This document shows positions 21,344 to 29,796 of a stretch of 43,714 bases of DNA, piece by piece (positions within the stretch are counted from its first letter, which is position 1; each line of letters starts with the position of its first letter). A program made the translations under genes and the position numbers. The stretch comes from Burkholderiaceae bacterium (GTDB taxonomy: Bacteria > Pseudomonadota > Gammaproteobacteria > Burkholderiales > Burkholderiaceae_E). Under the pieces are notes generated by a model. It was given only the letters and a program-made list of their open reading frames with translations, did no database searches and was not told the DNA's origin. The stretch is taken from contig JAMLIS010000023.1 in NCBI GenBank assembly GCA_023954015.1, positions 1 to 43,714 on the forward strand. Reading direction: 5' to 3'.

Positions 21344-21376
21344 CGGGTGACCCTCCGATTCGGTGTGGACGCTGAC

Positions 21377-21610
21377 TCAGGCTTCGCCGCGCGCGCGCAG
21401 GTCGGCGAGCACGACGTCGATGCCTTTCTTGTCGATGAGGCGCAGCGCTGCGTTGCTCACGCGAAGGCGAACCCAGCGATTCTCGCTCTCGATCCAGAAG
21501 CGCCGGCTCTGCAGGTTCGGCAGGAAGCGGCGCTTCGTCTTGTTGTTGGCGTGAGAGACGTTGTTGCCGACCATCGGCGCCTTGCCGGTGACTTGACAGA
21601 TTCGGGACAT
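21377..21610 (-). CDS. rpmB: 50S ribosomal protein L28
   Basis: A 77-residue protein starting [17 protein letters not shown], with [13 protein letters not shown] and the [16 protein letters not shown] segment, all typical of L28. The frame is open upstream but the family start is at 21610. A TATCAT -10-like box at 21645-21650 lies about 34 nt upstream. Gene order rpmB-rpmG is the standard one, usually next to radC; here 1.25 kb of repeats and an IS fragment intervene between rpmB and radC. Confidence 0.96.
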   Translation of the reverse strand: MSRICQVTGKAPMVGNNVSHANNKTKRRFLPNLQSRRFWIESENRWVRLRVSNAALRLIDKKGIDVVLADLRARGEA

Positions 21611-21696
21611 GACGGGTGTCCGGTAGAACGCAGCAAAGCCGACGATGATAGCAAAGAACGATGGTCCGGGAAAGGGACGGGGCGCCGCGGGCCGGG

Positions 21697-21747
21697 CAGG
21701 GCCGTCGCCACCGGAGGGCCCGTCGCTACTGAGGGCCGTCGCTACCG
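21697..21747. repeat. 17-bp tandem repeat, three copies
   Basis: Units CAGGGCCGTCGCCACCG, GAGGGCCCGTCGCTACT and GAGGGCCGTCGCTACCG lie head to tail upstream of rpmB. No coding potential was recognised. Confidence 0.8.
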
Positions 21748-21868
21748 CAGGGCCCCGGACGACGCGTGCCGGCGTGCCGTGCGCCCCGCGGCTTCTGCGT
21801 GCCTTCGCGGGCGAATCGCTGCCTGCGGACGGATGGGGGCGGATGGCGAGCGGTGGACGGCTATCTTC

Positions 21869-21910
21869 GGAGGGCCAGCGTCGGAGGGTCAGCGTCGGAG
21901 GGTCAGCGTC
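21869..21910. repeat. 14-bp tandem repeat, three copies
   Basis: GGAGGG(C/T)CAGCGTC at 21869, 21883 and 21897, the last two identical. It belongs to the same gene-poor island (21611-22860), which holds only repeats and a transposase fragment. Confidence 0.88.
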
Positions 21911-22134
21911 GGAGAGCTGGCGGCGGGGGCCAGCGGCGGCGGCCAGCTGTGGGCTACGATCCGCCCTCGGGCACGTGCCGAAACGCCCGGAATTCGAGCG
22001 AATCACGAGCCCGTCACTGCGGCACCGTCGAAAATGCCCGAAAATCGAGCGTTTTATCGCTCGCCGATCGGCAGGTGCTTCAAAACGCTCGAAAAACGTG
22101 CATTTTCGCTGTCGATTGAACTTGCCTCGCTAAT

Positions 22135-22201
22135 GCGGACAGGTGGACGTTTTCGCCTTCCGGACTCGACCGGCTTACGCGGACAGGTCGACGTTTTCGC
22201 C
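22135..22201. repeat. 23-bp direct repeat next to the IS3-like fragment
   Basis: GCGGACAGGTGGACGTTTTC plus GCC at 22135-22157 and the same sequence with one change (G to C) at 22179-22201, 44 bp apart. The pair lies past the 3' end of the transposase fragment and could be a duplicated element end; this is inference. Confidence 0.75.
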
Positions 22202-22324
22202 CTCGAGGCGATCCGAAGTACTGCGCCGCAGACTCCACCGGCGGCGTGGCGCATGCCACGCAGACGCCGACGGTGGGCAAGTCGTGTTCGACGCGTTGGT
22301 TGGACGTGTGGTTCTCGTGTCGAC

Positions 22325-22596
22325 CGCACCTTTCGAAGTTCTTCGGCGAGCGATAGCCCAGAGTACTGTGGCGCCGGCGTGGGTTGTACCAGCCCTCGAT
22401 GTACGAGAACAACGCCAGCCGCGCCTCGGGCTTCGTTCGGAAGACGCGCCGGTCGATCCGTTCCCACTCGAGAGTGGGCGCAGAAGCTCTCGGCGATTGC
22501 GTTGTCGTAGCGTCGCCCACGCTATCCATCGAGGACCGTACGCCCCATCTCCTTGCAACACCGATCGAACGCGATCGCGGTGTATCGAGCCCCGAT
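22325..22596 (-). pseudogene. IS3-family transposase (OrfB) C-terminal fragment, three frameshifts
   Basis: Reading the minus strand with frame changes gives the end of an IS3-family DDE transposase: ARYTAIAFDRCCKEMG, then VRSSMDSVGD, then AYDNAIAESFC (with the catalytic Glu), then RIDRRVFRTKPEARLALF and SYIEGWYNPRRRHSTLGY, ending SPKNFER. Frame breaks fall near 22542 (+1), 22510 (-1) and 22477 (+1). The N-terminal half and OrfA are absent: the sequence stops matching just where the 18-bp VNTR begins. No intact inverted repeats were recognised. The fragment cannot encode an active transposase. Confidence 0.85.
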
Positions 22597-22769
22597 GAAG
22601 CGCCGAGCCCCGGCGAAGCGCCGAGCCCCGGCGAAGCGCCGAGCCCCGGCGAAGCACCGAGCCCCGGCGAAGCACCGAGCCCCCGGCGAAGCACCGAGCG
22701 CCCGGCGAAGCGCCGAGCCCCCGGCGAAGCACCGAGCCCCCGGCGAAGCGTCGAGCCCCCGGCGAAGCA
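22585..22769. repeat. Ten-unit VNTR: five 18-bp then five 19-bp units
   Basis: Units of the form CCGAGCCCCGGCGAAGC(G/A) run head to tail. Units 1-5 (22585-22674) are 18 bp. Units 6-10 (22675-22769) carry one extra C and are 19 bp. Units differ at one or two positions (G/A at the end, T for C at the first base in the outer units). No open gene spans the array in a conserved frame. Units abut each other with no spacers, so this is not a CRISPR array. Confidence 0.95.
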
Positions 22770-22860
22770 CCGGACTCCACTGACGCATCGCGTCCCCCCG
22801 GAAGTACGCGCAGTGGCGGCCACGTCGGTCCGAGCGGCGTGCCGGCTCTCCCTTCCCCGC

Positions 22861-23535
22861 TCAGAGAATGCCCGCCTCGGCGAACGAGAAGCAGCGCTCC
22901 GCTCCGACGATCAGGTGATCGAGCACCGGGATGTCCAATTGGCCGAGCGCTGATTTCAGCGAGGCCGTGAGGAGCCGGTCGGCGGCGCTCGGCTCGGCGA
23001 CGCCCGACGGGTGGTTGTGCGCGACGATGACCGCTGCGCTGTTCAGTTCGAGCGCGCGGCGCAGCACTTCGCGCGGGTAGACCGACGTCTGCGTGAGCGT
23101 GCCGCGGAACAGCTCCTCGGCGGCGATCAGCCGGTTCTGGCTGTCGAGGAACAGGCCGGCAAAGATCTCGATCTCGCGGTCGCGCAGCCACGCCGACAGG
23201 AACGCGCGCACCGATCCGGGGGAGGCGAGGGCATCGCGCTCGCGCAGCACGGAGCGCAGGTTGCGCCGACCGAGTTCGAGGGCGGCCTGCAGCATCGCCC
23301 AGCTCGCCGGTCCGAGCCCCGATTCGTTCATCGCGATGCCGCCCGGCGCAGCCAGCAGCGGGCGCAAGCCGCCGAAGCGCGCGAGCAGTTGGGCGCTGCA
23401 TTCGACCGCGCTGCGCCCACGCCTGCCGCAGCGCAGCAGCACCGCGAGCAGTTCGGCGTCGGAGAGCTGCGCCGCGCCGCCGGCGAGCAACCGCTCGCGC
23501 GGCCGATGCTCGGGGGGCCAATCCGTAATCGCCAC
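22861..23535 (-). CDS. radC: RadC family JAMM-domain protein
   Basis: A 224-residue protein. It has an N-terminal helix-hairpin-helix-like region (RERLLAGGAAQLSDAELLAVLL) and a C-terminal JAMM/MPN metalloprotease-like domain with EELFRGTLTQTSVYPREV and the metal motif HNHPSG...S..D. The ancestral name implies DNA repair, but the biochemical role of the family is unsettled. The start MAITDWPPEHRPRERL is the usual one. It is divergent from fkpB with only 25 nt between start codons, so the two promoters must overlap coding sequence. Confidence 0.93.
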   Translation of the reverse strand: MAITDWPPEHRPRERLLAGGAAQLSDAELLAVLLRCGRRGRSAVECSAQLLARFGGLRPLLAAPGGIAMNESGLGPASWAMLQAALELGRRNLRSVLRERDALASPGSVRAFLSAWLRDREIEIFAGLFLDSQNRLIAAEELFRGTLTQTSVYPREVLRRALELNSAAVIVAHNHPSGVAEPSAADRLLTASLKSALGQLDIPVLDHLIVGAERCFSFAEAGIL

Positions 23536-23547
23536 GTGCCATTCCTC

Positions 23548-23553
23548 TAGAAT
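23548..23553 (+). promoter_or_regulatory. -10 box of fkpB-ispH, seven bases from the ATG
   Basis: TAGAAT, then seven bases, then ATG at 23561. The identical hexamer and spacing occur before clpS. The other candidate ATG (23552) lies inside the box and is thereby disfavoured. The -35 region would fall in the first codons of radC and matches poorly. Confidence 0.4.
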
Positions 23554-23560
23554 GGAGTCG

Positions 23561-24028
23561 ATGAGTTCTGCGAGCCATGCCCTCGGGCCGGTCGTGAAGG
23601 CCGGCTCGCACCTGACGCTGCACTATCGGGTCAGTCTCGCCGACGCGGGCGGCGACGTCATTAACACCTTCGGCGACCGGCCGGCCACCTTTCAGGTCGG
23701 TGTCGGTCAAATGGCCGAGGCGCTCGAACGATGCCTGCTCGGCCTGGCCGAAGGCGAGCGCCGCGCCTTCGAGCTGTCGCCCGACGAGGCCTTCGGCGAG
23801 CGCAATTCCGATCTCGTGCAGAAGCTTGCGCGCGAGACCTTCGACGCCAACGTCGACGGCGCCGACGACTACCGGGCGGGCGACGTGATCGACATCGCCG
23901 GCCCCGACGGCGGGCGCATCGCCGGTGTGCTGAAGGAGCTCACCGAGCGCTATGCCCTGTTCGACTTCAACCATCCGTTGGCCGGGCACCGCCTGCGCTT
24001 CGAAGTACACATCCTGGGAGTGCTCTGA
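23561..24028 (+). CDS. fkpB: FKBP-type peptidyl-prolyl isomerase (SlpA/FkpB-like)
   Basis: A 155-residue protein of the SlyD/SlpA group: [37 protein letters not shown], and the inserted flap followed by [16 protein letters not shown], the C-terminal signature of this group. It lacks the His-rich tail of SlyD. It isomerises Xaa-Pro bonds and acts as a chaperone. The gene normally sits next to ispH and lspA/ileS; here it overlaps ispH by one base (TGATG). The start at 23561 is chosen over 23552 because of the promoter position. Confidence 0.9.
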   Translation: MSSASHALGPVVKAGSHLTLHYRVSLADAGGDVINTFGDRPATFQVGVGQMAEALERCLLGLAEGERRAFELSPDEAFGERNSDLVQKLARETFDANVDGADDYRAGDVIDIAGPDGGRIAGVLKELTERYALFDFNHPLAGHRLRFEVHILGVL

Positions 24029-24980
24029 TGAGCGACGAGGGGCGCGTCCCGATGCAGGCGATCCTCGCGCAGCCGCGCGGGTTCTGCGCGGGTGTCGATC
24101 GGGCGATCGAGATCGTCGAGCGCGCGCTCGAGCGATTCGGCCCGCCGGTGTACGTGCGGCACGAGATCGTGCACAACGACCACGTCGTGCGGCGCCTGCG
24201 CGAGATGGGCGCCGTCTTCGTCGACGAGGTCGACGAGGTGCCCGACGGAGCGGTGCTCATCTTCTCGGCGCACGGCGTCTCGCAGGCGGTGCGTCGCCAG
24301 GCCGACGGGCGCGAGCTGCGCGTGTTCGACGCCACCTGTCCGCTGGTTACGAAGGTGCACATCGAGGTCGCGCGCATGCGGCGCGAGGGCCGCGAGGTGA
24401 TCATGATCGGGCATGCCGGCCATCCGGAGGTCGAGGGCACGATGGGGCAGGCCGACGACGGCATCCACCTGGTCCAGTCGGTGGCCGATGTCGCGCGCCT
24501 GCAGCTCGCCGATCCCGAACGCGTCGGCTGCGTGACGCAGACGACGCTGTCGGTCGACGACGCACGCGAGATCGTCGAGGCGCTGAAGGAGCGCTTCCCG
24601 TCGATCGTGGAGCCGCGCAAGCAGGACATCTGCTACGCGACGCAGAACCGGCAGGACGCGGTCAAGCTGATGGCGCCGCAGTGCGATCTCGTTCTCGTCA
24701 TCGGCTCGCCCACCAGTTCGAACAGCAACCGGTTGCGCGAGGTGGCGCAGAAGATGGGCTGCGAGGCGCGCCTGATCGGTTCGGCCGACGAGCTCGATCC
24801 CGCGTGGATCGAGGGCAGGCGGCGGATCGGGGTCACGGCCGGCGCTTCTGCACCCGAGGTGCTCGTCGTCGACCTGCTGCGCCGGCTCGAAACGCTCGGC
24901 GTCGCCGCGGTGCGACGGCTCGAAGGCGTGAACGAATCGATGACCTTCGGGCTGCCCAAGGGGTTGCTGGCCGCCGACGA

Positions 24981-24984
<4 letters not shown>
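24028..24984 (+). CDS. ispH: 4-hydroxy-3-methylbut-2-enyl diphosphate reductase
   Basis: A 318-residue [4Fe-4S] enzyme, the last step of the MEP isoprenoid pathway. The three cluster cysteines are in [23 protein letters not shown] and [10 protein letters not shown]; histidine and Glu substrate contacts appear in [22 protein letters not shown] and TAGASAPE are conserved. The ATG at 24028 overlaps the fkpB stop. An internal Met at 24052 ([10 protein letters not shown]) could be the true family start. The stop overlaps the next gene as GTGA. Confidence 0.96.
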
Positions 24985-25897
<913 letters not shown>

Positions 25898-25901
<4 letters not shown>

Positions 25902-26671
25902 ACCCTCGGTTGAACCGTTACGCGGTCGCCGCCATCTACCGCTTCGAGATGGGGCGCATGCGGCGTACGCTGCTGCAGAGCGTCGTCTCGCCGGTCGTCT
26001 CCACCTCGTTGTATTTCGTCGTTTTCGGCTCGGCGATCGGTTCGCGCATCACCGACATCGGCGGCGTCAGCTATGGCGCGTTCATCGTGCCGGGGCTGGT
26101 GATGCTGTCGCTGCTCACGCAGAGCATCTCGAACGCTTCGGTGGCGATCTACTTCCCGAAGTTCACCGGAACCATCTACGAACTGCTGTCGGCCCCGGTC
26201 TCGCAGCGGGAGATCCTGTTCGGCTACGTCGGCGCGGCGGCGACGAAGTCGATCGGGCTCGGTCTGATCATCCTGGCGACCGCGGCGCTGTTCGTGCCGC
26301 TGCAGGTGCAGCACCCGGCCTGGATGCTGCTCTTTCTCGTGCTCACCGCGGTCACCTTCAGCCTGCTCGGCTTCGCGATCGGCATCTGGGCCGACGGCTT
26401 CGAGAAGCTGCAGCTGATCCCGTTGCTGATCGTCACGCCGCTCACCTTTCTCGGCGGAACCTTCTATTCGATCGACATGCTGCCGCCGTTCTGGCGCGCG
26501 GTGACGCTGGCCAACCCGGTCGTGTACCTGGTGAGCGGCTTTCGCTGGAGTTTCTACGGCACCGGCGACGTGAGCGTGGCGATCAGCCTCGGGATGACGC
26601 TTTCGTTCCTCGCCGTTTTCCTGGGGATCGTTCGCTGGATGCTGAGGACAGGCTATCGACTGAAGACGTAG
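25898..26671 (+). CDS. ABC-2 type transporter permease
   Basis: A 257-residue membrane protein with about six hydrophobic segments. [22 protein letters not shown] is the conserved cytoplasmic ABC-2 segment and [17 protein letters not shown] the conserved loop before the last helix. It pairs with the ATPase upstream. The GTG start overlaps the ATPase stop. The last 89 bases overlap the end of the M42 peptidase gene on the other strand. Confidence 0.92.
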
Positions 26672-27851
26672 CGGTCACCGCGTGCTCGGCCGACGGCGGA
26701 TCGGGGCTGGGCGGCGGATGCGGGAAGTCCGCCAGCGGTCCGAGCTTCATCGCGTCGCGCTGGAAGAGCGGCGCGCTGCGCACGTAGGCGTGCAGCAGGT
26801 TGCCCAGTGCCGCCAGCGAGTCCAGGTGCGTGCGCTCGTAGCCGTGCGAGGCGTCGAGCGCGAAACACACGAGCGCCGTGCGGATGTCGTTGCCGGCGGC
26901 GAGCGCAGCCGCCGCATCGCTCTTGTAGTGCCGGAACACGTCGCGGCTGTGCGCGATGCCGTTCTCGCGGCAAAGCGCCAGCAGGTGGCGCGACAGGTGC
27001 CAGTCGAAAGGGCCGGTCGAGTCCTGCATCGCGATCGTCACGCCGTATTCGCTGGTGTTCTGTCCGGGCGCGATCGTCCCGTTGTCGATCGAGACGAGTT
27101 CGGCGACGTCGCCGTGCAGCACGTGCGAGGCGCCGACACCGATTTCCTCGGAAATCGTGAACAGCAGGTGGCAGTCGACCGGCAGCGGGACCTGCGACTC
27201 GCGCACCGCTTTCGCCACCGCCAGCAGCGTCGCGACGCCGGCCTTGTCGTCGAGATGGCGCGCGACGACGAATCCGTTGTCCGCGAATTCCGGCTGCGAG
27301 TCGATCGAGACCGTGTCGCCGACGTTCAGCCCGAGCCGCACGAGGTCGTCGAAGGATGCGCAGCGCTCGTCGAGCCGCAATTCGACCTGCTCCCACGAAA
27401 CGGGCTGCGTGTCGACCTGCTCGTTGTAGGTGTGCCCGGAGGCCTTCAGCGGGACGATCGTTCCGCGCAGGCGCTTGCCGTCGTCCGCGTGCACGGTGGT
27501 GCGCGCGCCTTCGGCGAAGCGCGAGGACCAGGTGCCGATCGGGACGAGCTCGAGCCGACCGTTGGGCTTCAGCGCCTTGACCGTTGCGCCGAGCGTGTCG
27601 AGGTGCGCGACGATCGCGCGGTCGGGGCTGTGGTGCTCGCCCTCGAGATCGGCGCGGATCGCGCCGCGGCGCGTCAGGCTGTACGGGATGCGCAGCGCGC
27701 CGAGCTCCTGCGTCACATGAACGACGATCTCGTCGGTCATCCCCGACGGGCTCGGAATCGCCAGAAGGCGCGCGAGCATCGCGAGCAGGTACTGGCGGTC
27801 GATCGCGCAATCGCCGGCACCCGGCCCGGCAGCGCTGCTCGTCGCGGGCAT
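26583..27851 (-). CDS. M42-family peptidase of the NAGGN osmoprotectant system
   Basis: A 422-residue metallopeptidase-like protein: [12 protein letters not shown] (metal His), [14 protein letters not shown] (bridging Asp), [10 protein letters not shown] (catalytic Glu), [20 protein letters not shown] and a C-terminal His in [13 protein letters not shown]. The position after ngg and asnO matches the conserved third gene of the N-acetylglutaminylglutamine amide cluster (as in Pseudomonas PA3459-3461). Its exact role there is not proven and may be turnover. The ATG at 27851 is preferred; a GTG six bases upstream is possible. A Pro/Ser-rich tail of about 40 residues extends beyond the fold and runs 89 nt into the oppositely oriented permease gene. 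Confidence 0.85.
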   Translation of the reverse strand: MPATSSAAGPGAGDCAIDRQYLLAMLARLLAIPSPSGMTDEIVVHVTQELGALRIPYSLTRRGAIRADLEGEHHSPDRAIVAHLDTLGATVKALKPNGRLELVPIGTWSSRFAEGARTTVHADDGKRLRGTIVPLKASGHTYNEQVDTQPVSWEQVELRLDERCASFDDLVRLGLNVGDTVSIDSQPEFADNGFVVARHLDDKAGVATLLAVAKAVRESQVPLPVDCHLLFTISEEIGVGASHVLHGDVAELVSIDNGTIAPGQNTSEYGVTIAMQDSTGPFDWHLSRHLLALCRENGIAHSRDVFRHYKSDAAAALAAGNDIRTALVCFALDASHGYERTHLDSLAALGNLLHAYVRSAPLFQRDAMKLGPLADFPHPPPSPDPPSAEHAVTATSSVDSLSSASSERSPGKRRGTKASSRG

Positions 27852-27883
27852 TTCCACCCCGGCCGATCCCGACGCCGGCGATC

Positions 27884-29734
27884 TCACTGCGCTCTCGACT
27901 GGGGAAAGAGCAGGTCGACGAAGCGCTCGGCGGTCGGCTGCGGCTCGTGGTTGGCCAGCCCAGGGCGCTCGTTCGCCTCGATGATCGCGTGGTCTGCGGC
28001 CTCGACGTCGGGCACCATGAAGTCGAGCCCTACTACCGGAATCTCGAGCGCGCGCGCGGCGCGCACCGCGGCTTCGGCCAGCGCCGGGTGCAGCCGCGAC
28101 GTCACGTCGTGGATCGTGCCGCCGGTGTGCAGATTCGCCGTCTTGCGCACCACGAGCGTCTCGCCGGCTGCAAGCACGTCGTCCATTCGCCTGCCCGCGG
28201 CGCGCACGCAGCGCTCGGTCTCGGCGTCGATCGGAATCGAGCTCTCGCCGTGCGTGGCCGCCTCGCGGCGGCGACTCTGGTGCGCGATCAGCGACTGGAC
28301 CGTGCTGCAGCCGTCGCCGGTGACCTGCGGCGGTTGGCGCGTGGCGGCGGCGACGACCTGGTAGTCGATGACGACGATGCGCAGGTCGACGCCCGGCACG
28401 CGCTCTTCGACGATCACTTCGTCGGCGAAGCGCCTGGCGTCTTCGATCGCCTTCCGGGCCGCCTCCAGGTCGCGCAGATCGACGCGTACGCCCAGGCCCT
28501 GCTCGCCGCGAACCGGCTTCACGACGACGCTGCCGTGGCACGCGAGAAACTCCCCGAGCGCAGCATCGCCGCCGGCGACGATCTGGTCGGGAACGCGCAG
28601 TCCCGCGCCGGTGAGCACGTTGCGCGTGACGCGCTTGTCGTCGCAGCGGCTCATCGCGATCGACGAAGTGAGTTCCGACAGCGACTCGCGGCAGGTGACC
28701 GAGCGCCCGCCCTGCGTCAGGCGGAAGTAGCCGTGTTCGGCATCGAGCACCTCGACGCCGATGCCGCGCCTGCGCGCTTCGTCGACGAGGATGCGCGCGT
28801 AGACGTTCAGCTGCGGATAGCGGTCGGGTCCGACGAAGAGCTTCTCGTTGATCGGGTTCTTGTTCTTCAGGCAATACACCGGCACGCGCTCGAAGCCGAG
28901 CTTGGCGTACAACGCGATCGCCTCGGCGTTGTCGTGCATCACCGTCAGATCGAGATACTGCCGGCCGAGCGCGCGGAAGCGACCGGCTACGGCGCGCACG
29001 AGCGCTTCGCCCAGGCGCGGTCGCGTCGATTGCGCGTCGACCGCGAGCGACCACAGGCTCGAGCCGCGCTCGGGATCGTGGCAGGCGCCGTAGTGGTCTA
29101 CGCCGGTGACGACGCCGAGGATCGCGCCGTCGGCGTCCTCGGCGACGAGCATCGACACGGCGCCGTCGTCGTCGAGCGTCGCGAGAAAACCTTCGGTGAC
29201 CGGCACCATGCCGCGCGAGCGGTAGATGCGGTTGATCGCCGCCTCGTCCTGCGGCCGTGCGGCGACGACGGTGATTCCGGGTACCGGAGCCCGTGCGTCG
29301 CCGTCGCGCAGCGCGAGACGGAAGGCGTGCGACGGATCGAGGAACAGGTGCTGCGGCGCCTGTGCGATCACGACGTGCGGGTCGCGAACGTAGAGCGCGA
29401 TGTCGCGACGGCCCGGCGCCTCGTCGCGCAGCTCCGCGGCCAGCCGTTCGGGCGACGCATAGGTGTGCGCGAAGATCAGGCGCCCCCAGCCGCAGTCGAC
29501 CCATGCTTCGTCGCGCAACTGCTCGCTCATCGCCGCGGGCAGTTCACCCCAGTGGCGCAGCGACGCCGCCTGCGCCGGGTCCATCGGGTCGTCGCGCCGA
29601 AGGCGCTCGTCCTTCGGAAGGCGCTCGTCCCTCGGAAGGCGCTCGTCCTTTCGAAGGCGTTCGTCGTTGTGAAGGCGCTCGTCGTTTCGCTGGCGCTCGT
29701 TTTGCAGCTGCCCGTCGTGTTCGGCCGGCATCAT
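27884..29734 (-). CDS. ngg: N-acetylglutaminylglutamine synthetase (GNAT + ATP-grasp)
   Basis: A 616-residue two-domain enzyme. A GNAT acetyltransferase domain lies at about 120-300 (SLWSLAVDAQ, RLGEALVRAV, HDNAEAIALYAKLGFERV). An ATP-grasp ligase domain lies at about 330-610 (VVKPVRGEQGLGV, VEERVPGVDLRIVVI, GLDFMVPDVE, IEANERPGLANH). In the NAGGN pathway it acetylates and joins two glutamines, and AsnO then amidates the product. The ATG at 29734 has GGAGGA upstream. The N-terminus is unusual: six 18-bp repeats encode a charged DERLxx run before the first conserved residue. It lies 62 nt after asnO and 32 nt before the peptidase gene. Confidence 0.92.
   Translation of the reverse strand: MMPAEHDGQLQNERQRNDERLHNDERLRKDERLPRDERLPKDERLRRDDPMDPAQAASLRHWGELPAAMSEQLRDEAWVDCGWGRLIFAHTYASPERLAAELRDEAPGRRDIALYVRDPHVVIAQAPQHLFLDPSHAFRLALRDGDARAPVPGITVVAARPQDEAAINRIYRSRGMVPVTEGFLATLDDDGAVSMLVAEDADGAILGVVTGVDHYGACHDPERGSSLWSLAVDAQSTRPRLGEALVRAVAGRFRALGRQYLDLTVMHDNAEAIALYAKLGFERVPVYCLKNKNPINEKLFVGPDRYPQLNVYARILVDEARRRGIGVEVLDAEHGYFRLTQGGRSVTCRESLSELTSSIAMSRCDDKRVTRNVLTGAGLRVPDQIVAGGDAALGEFLACHGSVVVKPVRGEQGLGVRVDLRDLEAARKAIEDARRFADEVIVEERVPGVDLRIVVIDYQVVAAATRQPPQVTGDGCSTVQSLIAHQSRRREAATHGESSIPIDAETERCVRAAGRRMDDVLAAGETLVVRKTANLHTGGTIHDVTSRLHPALAEAAVRAARALEIPVVGLDFMVPDVEAADHAIIEANERPGLANHEPQPTAERFVDLLFPQSRAQ
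29600..29707 (-). repeat. Intragenic 18-bp repeat coding DERLxx at the Ngg N-terminus
   Basis: Six head-to-tail 18-bp units (plus-strand form AAGGCGCTCGTCCTTCGG) at 29600, 29618, 29636, 29654, 29672 and 29690. In frame they encode repeats such as NDERLR, KDERLP and RDERLP. Because the unit is six codons, copy-number change keeps the frame. Confidence 0.95.
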
Positions 29735-29796
29735 CGTTTCATTCCTCCCTGTTGCGCGTCGTGCATCGCGTCGTGCATCGTCCGGCGCTCCCGTTC

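Noticed and set aside
20582..22510. 642-codon plus-strand frame spanning rpmG, rpmB and repeats
   Set aside because: It runs antisense through two ribosomal protein genes and several tandem repeats; no family match is visible.
22585..22769. Possible CRISPR array (regular short repeats)
   Set aside because: Units of 18-19 bp abut directly with no unique spacers and no cas genes nearby; it is a tandem repeat.
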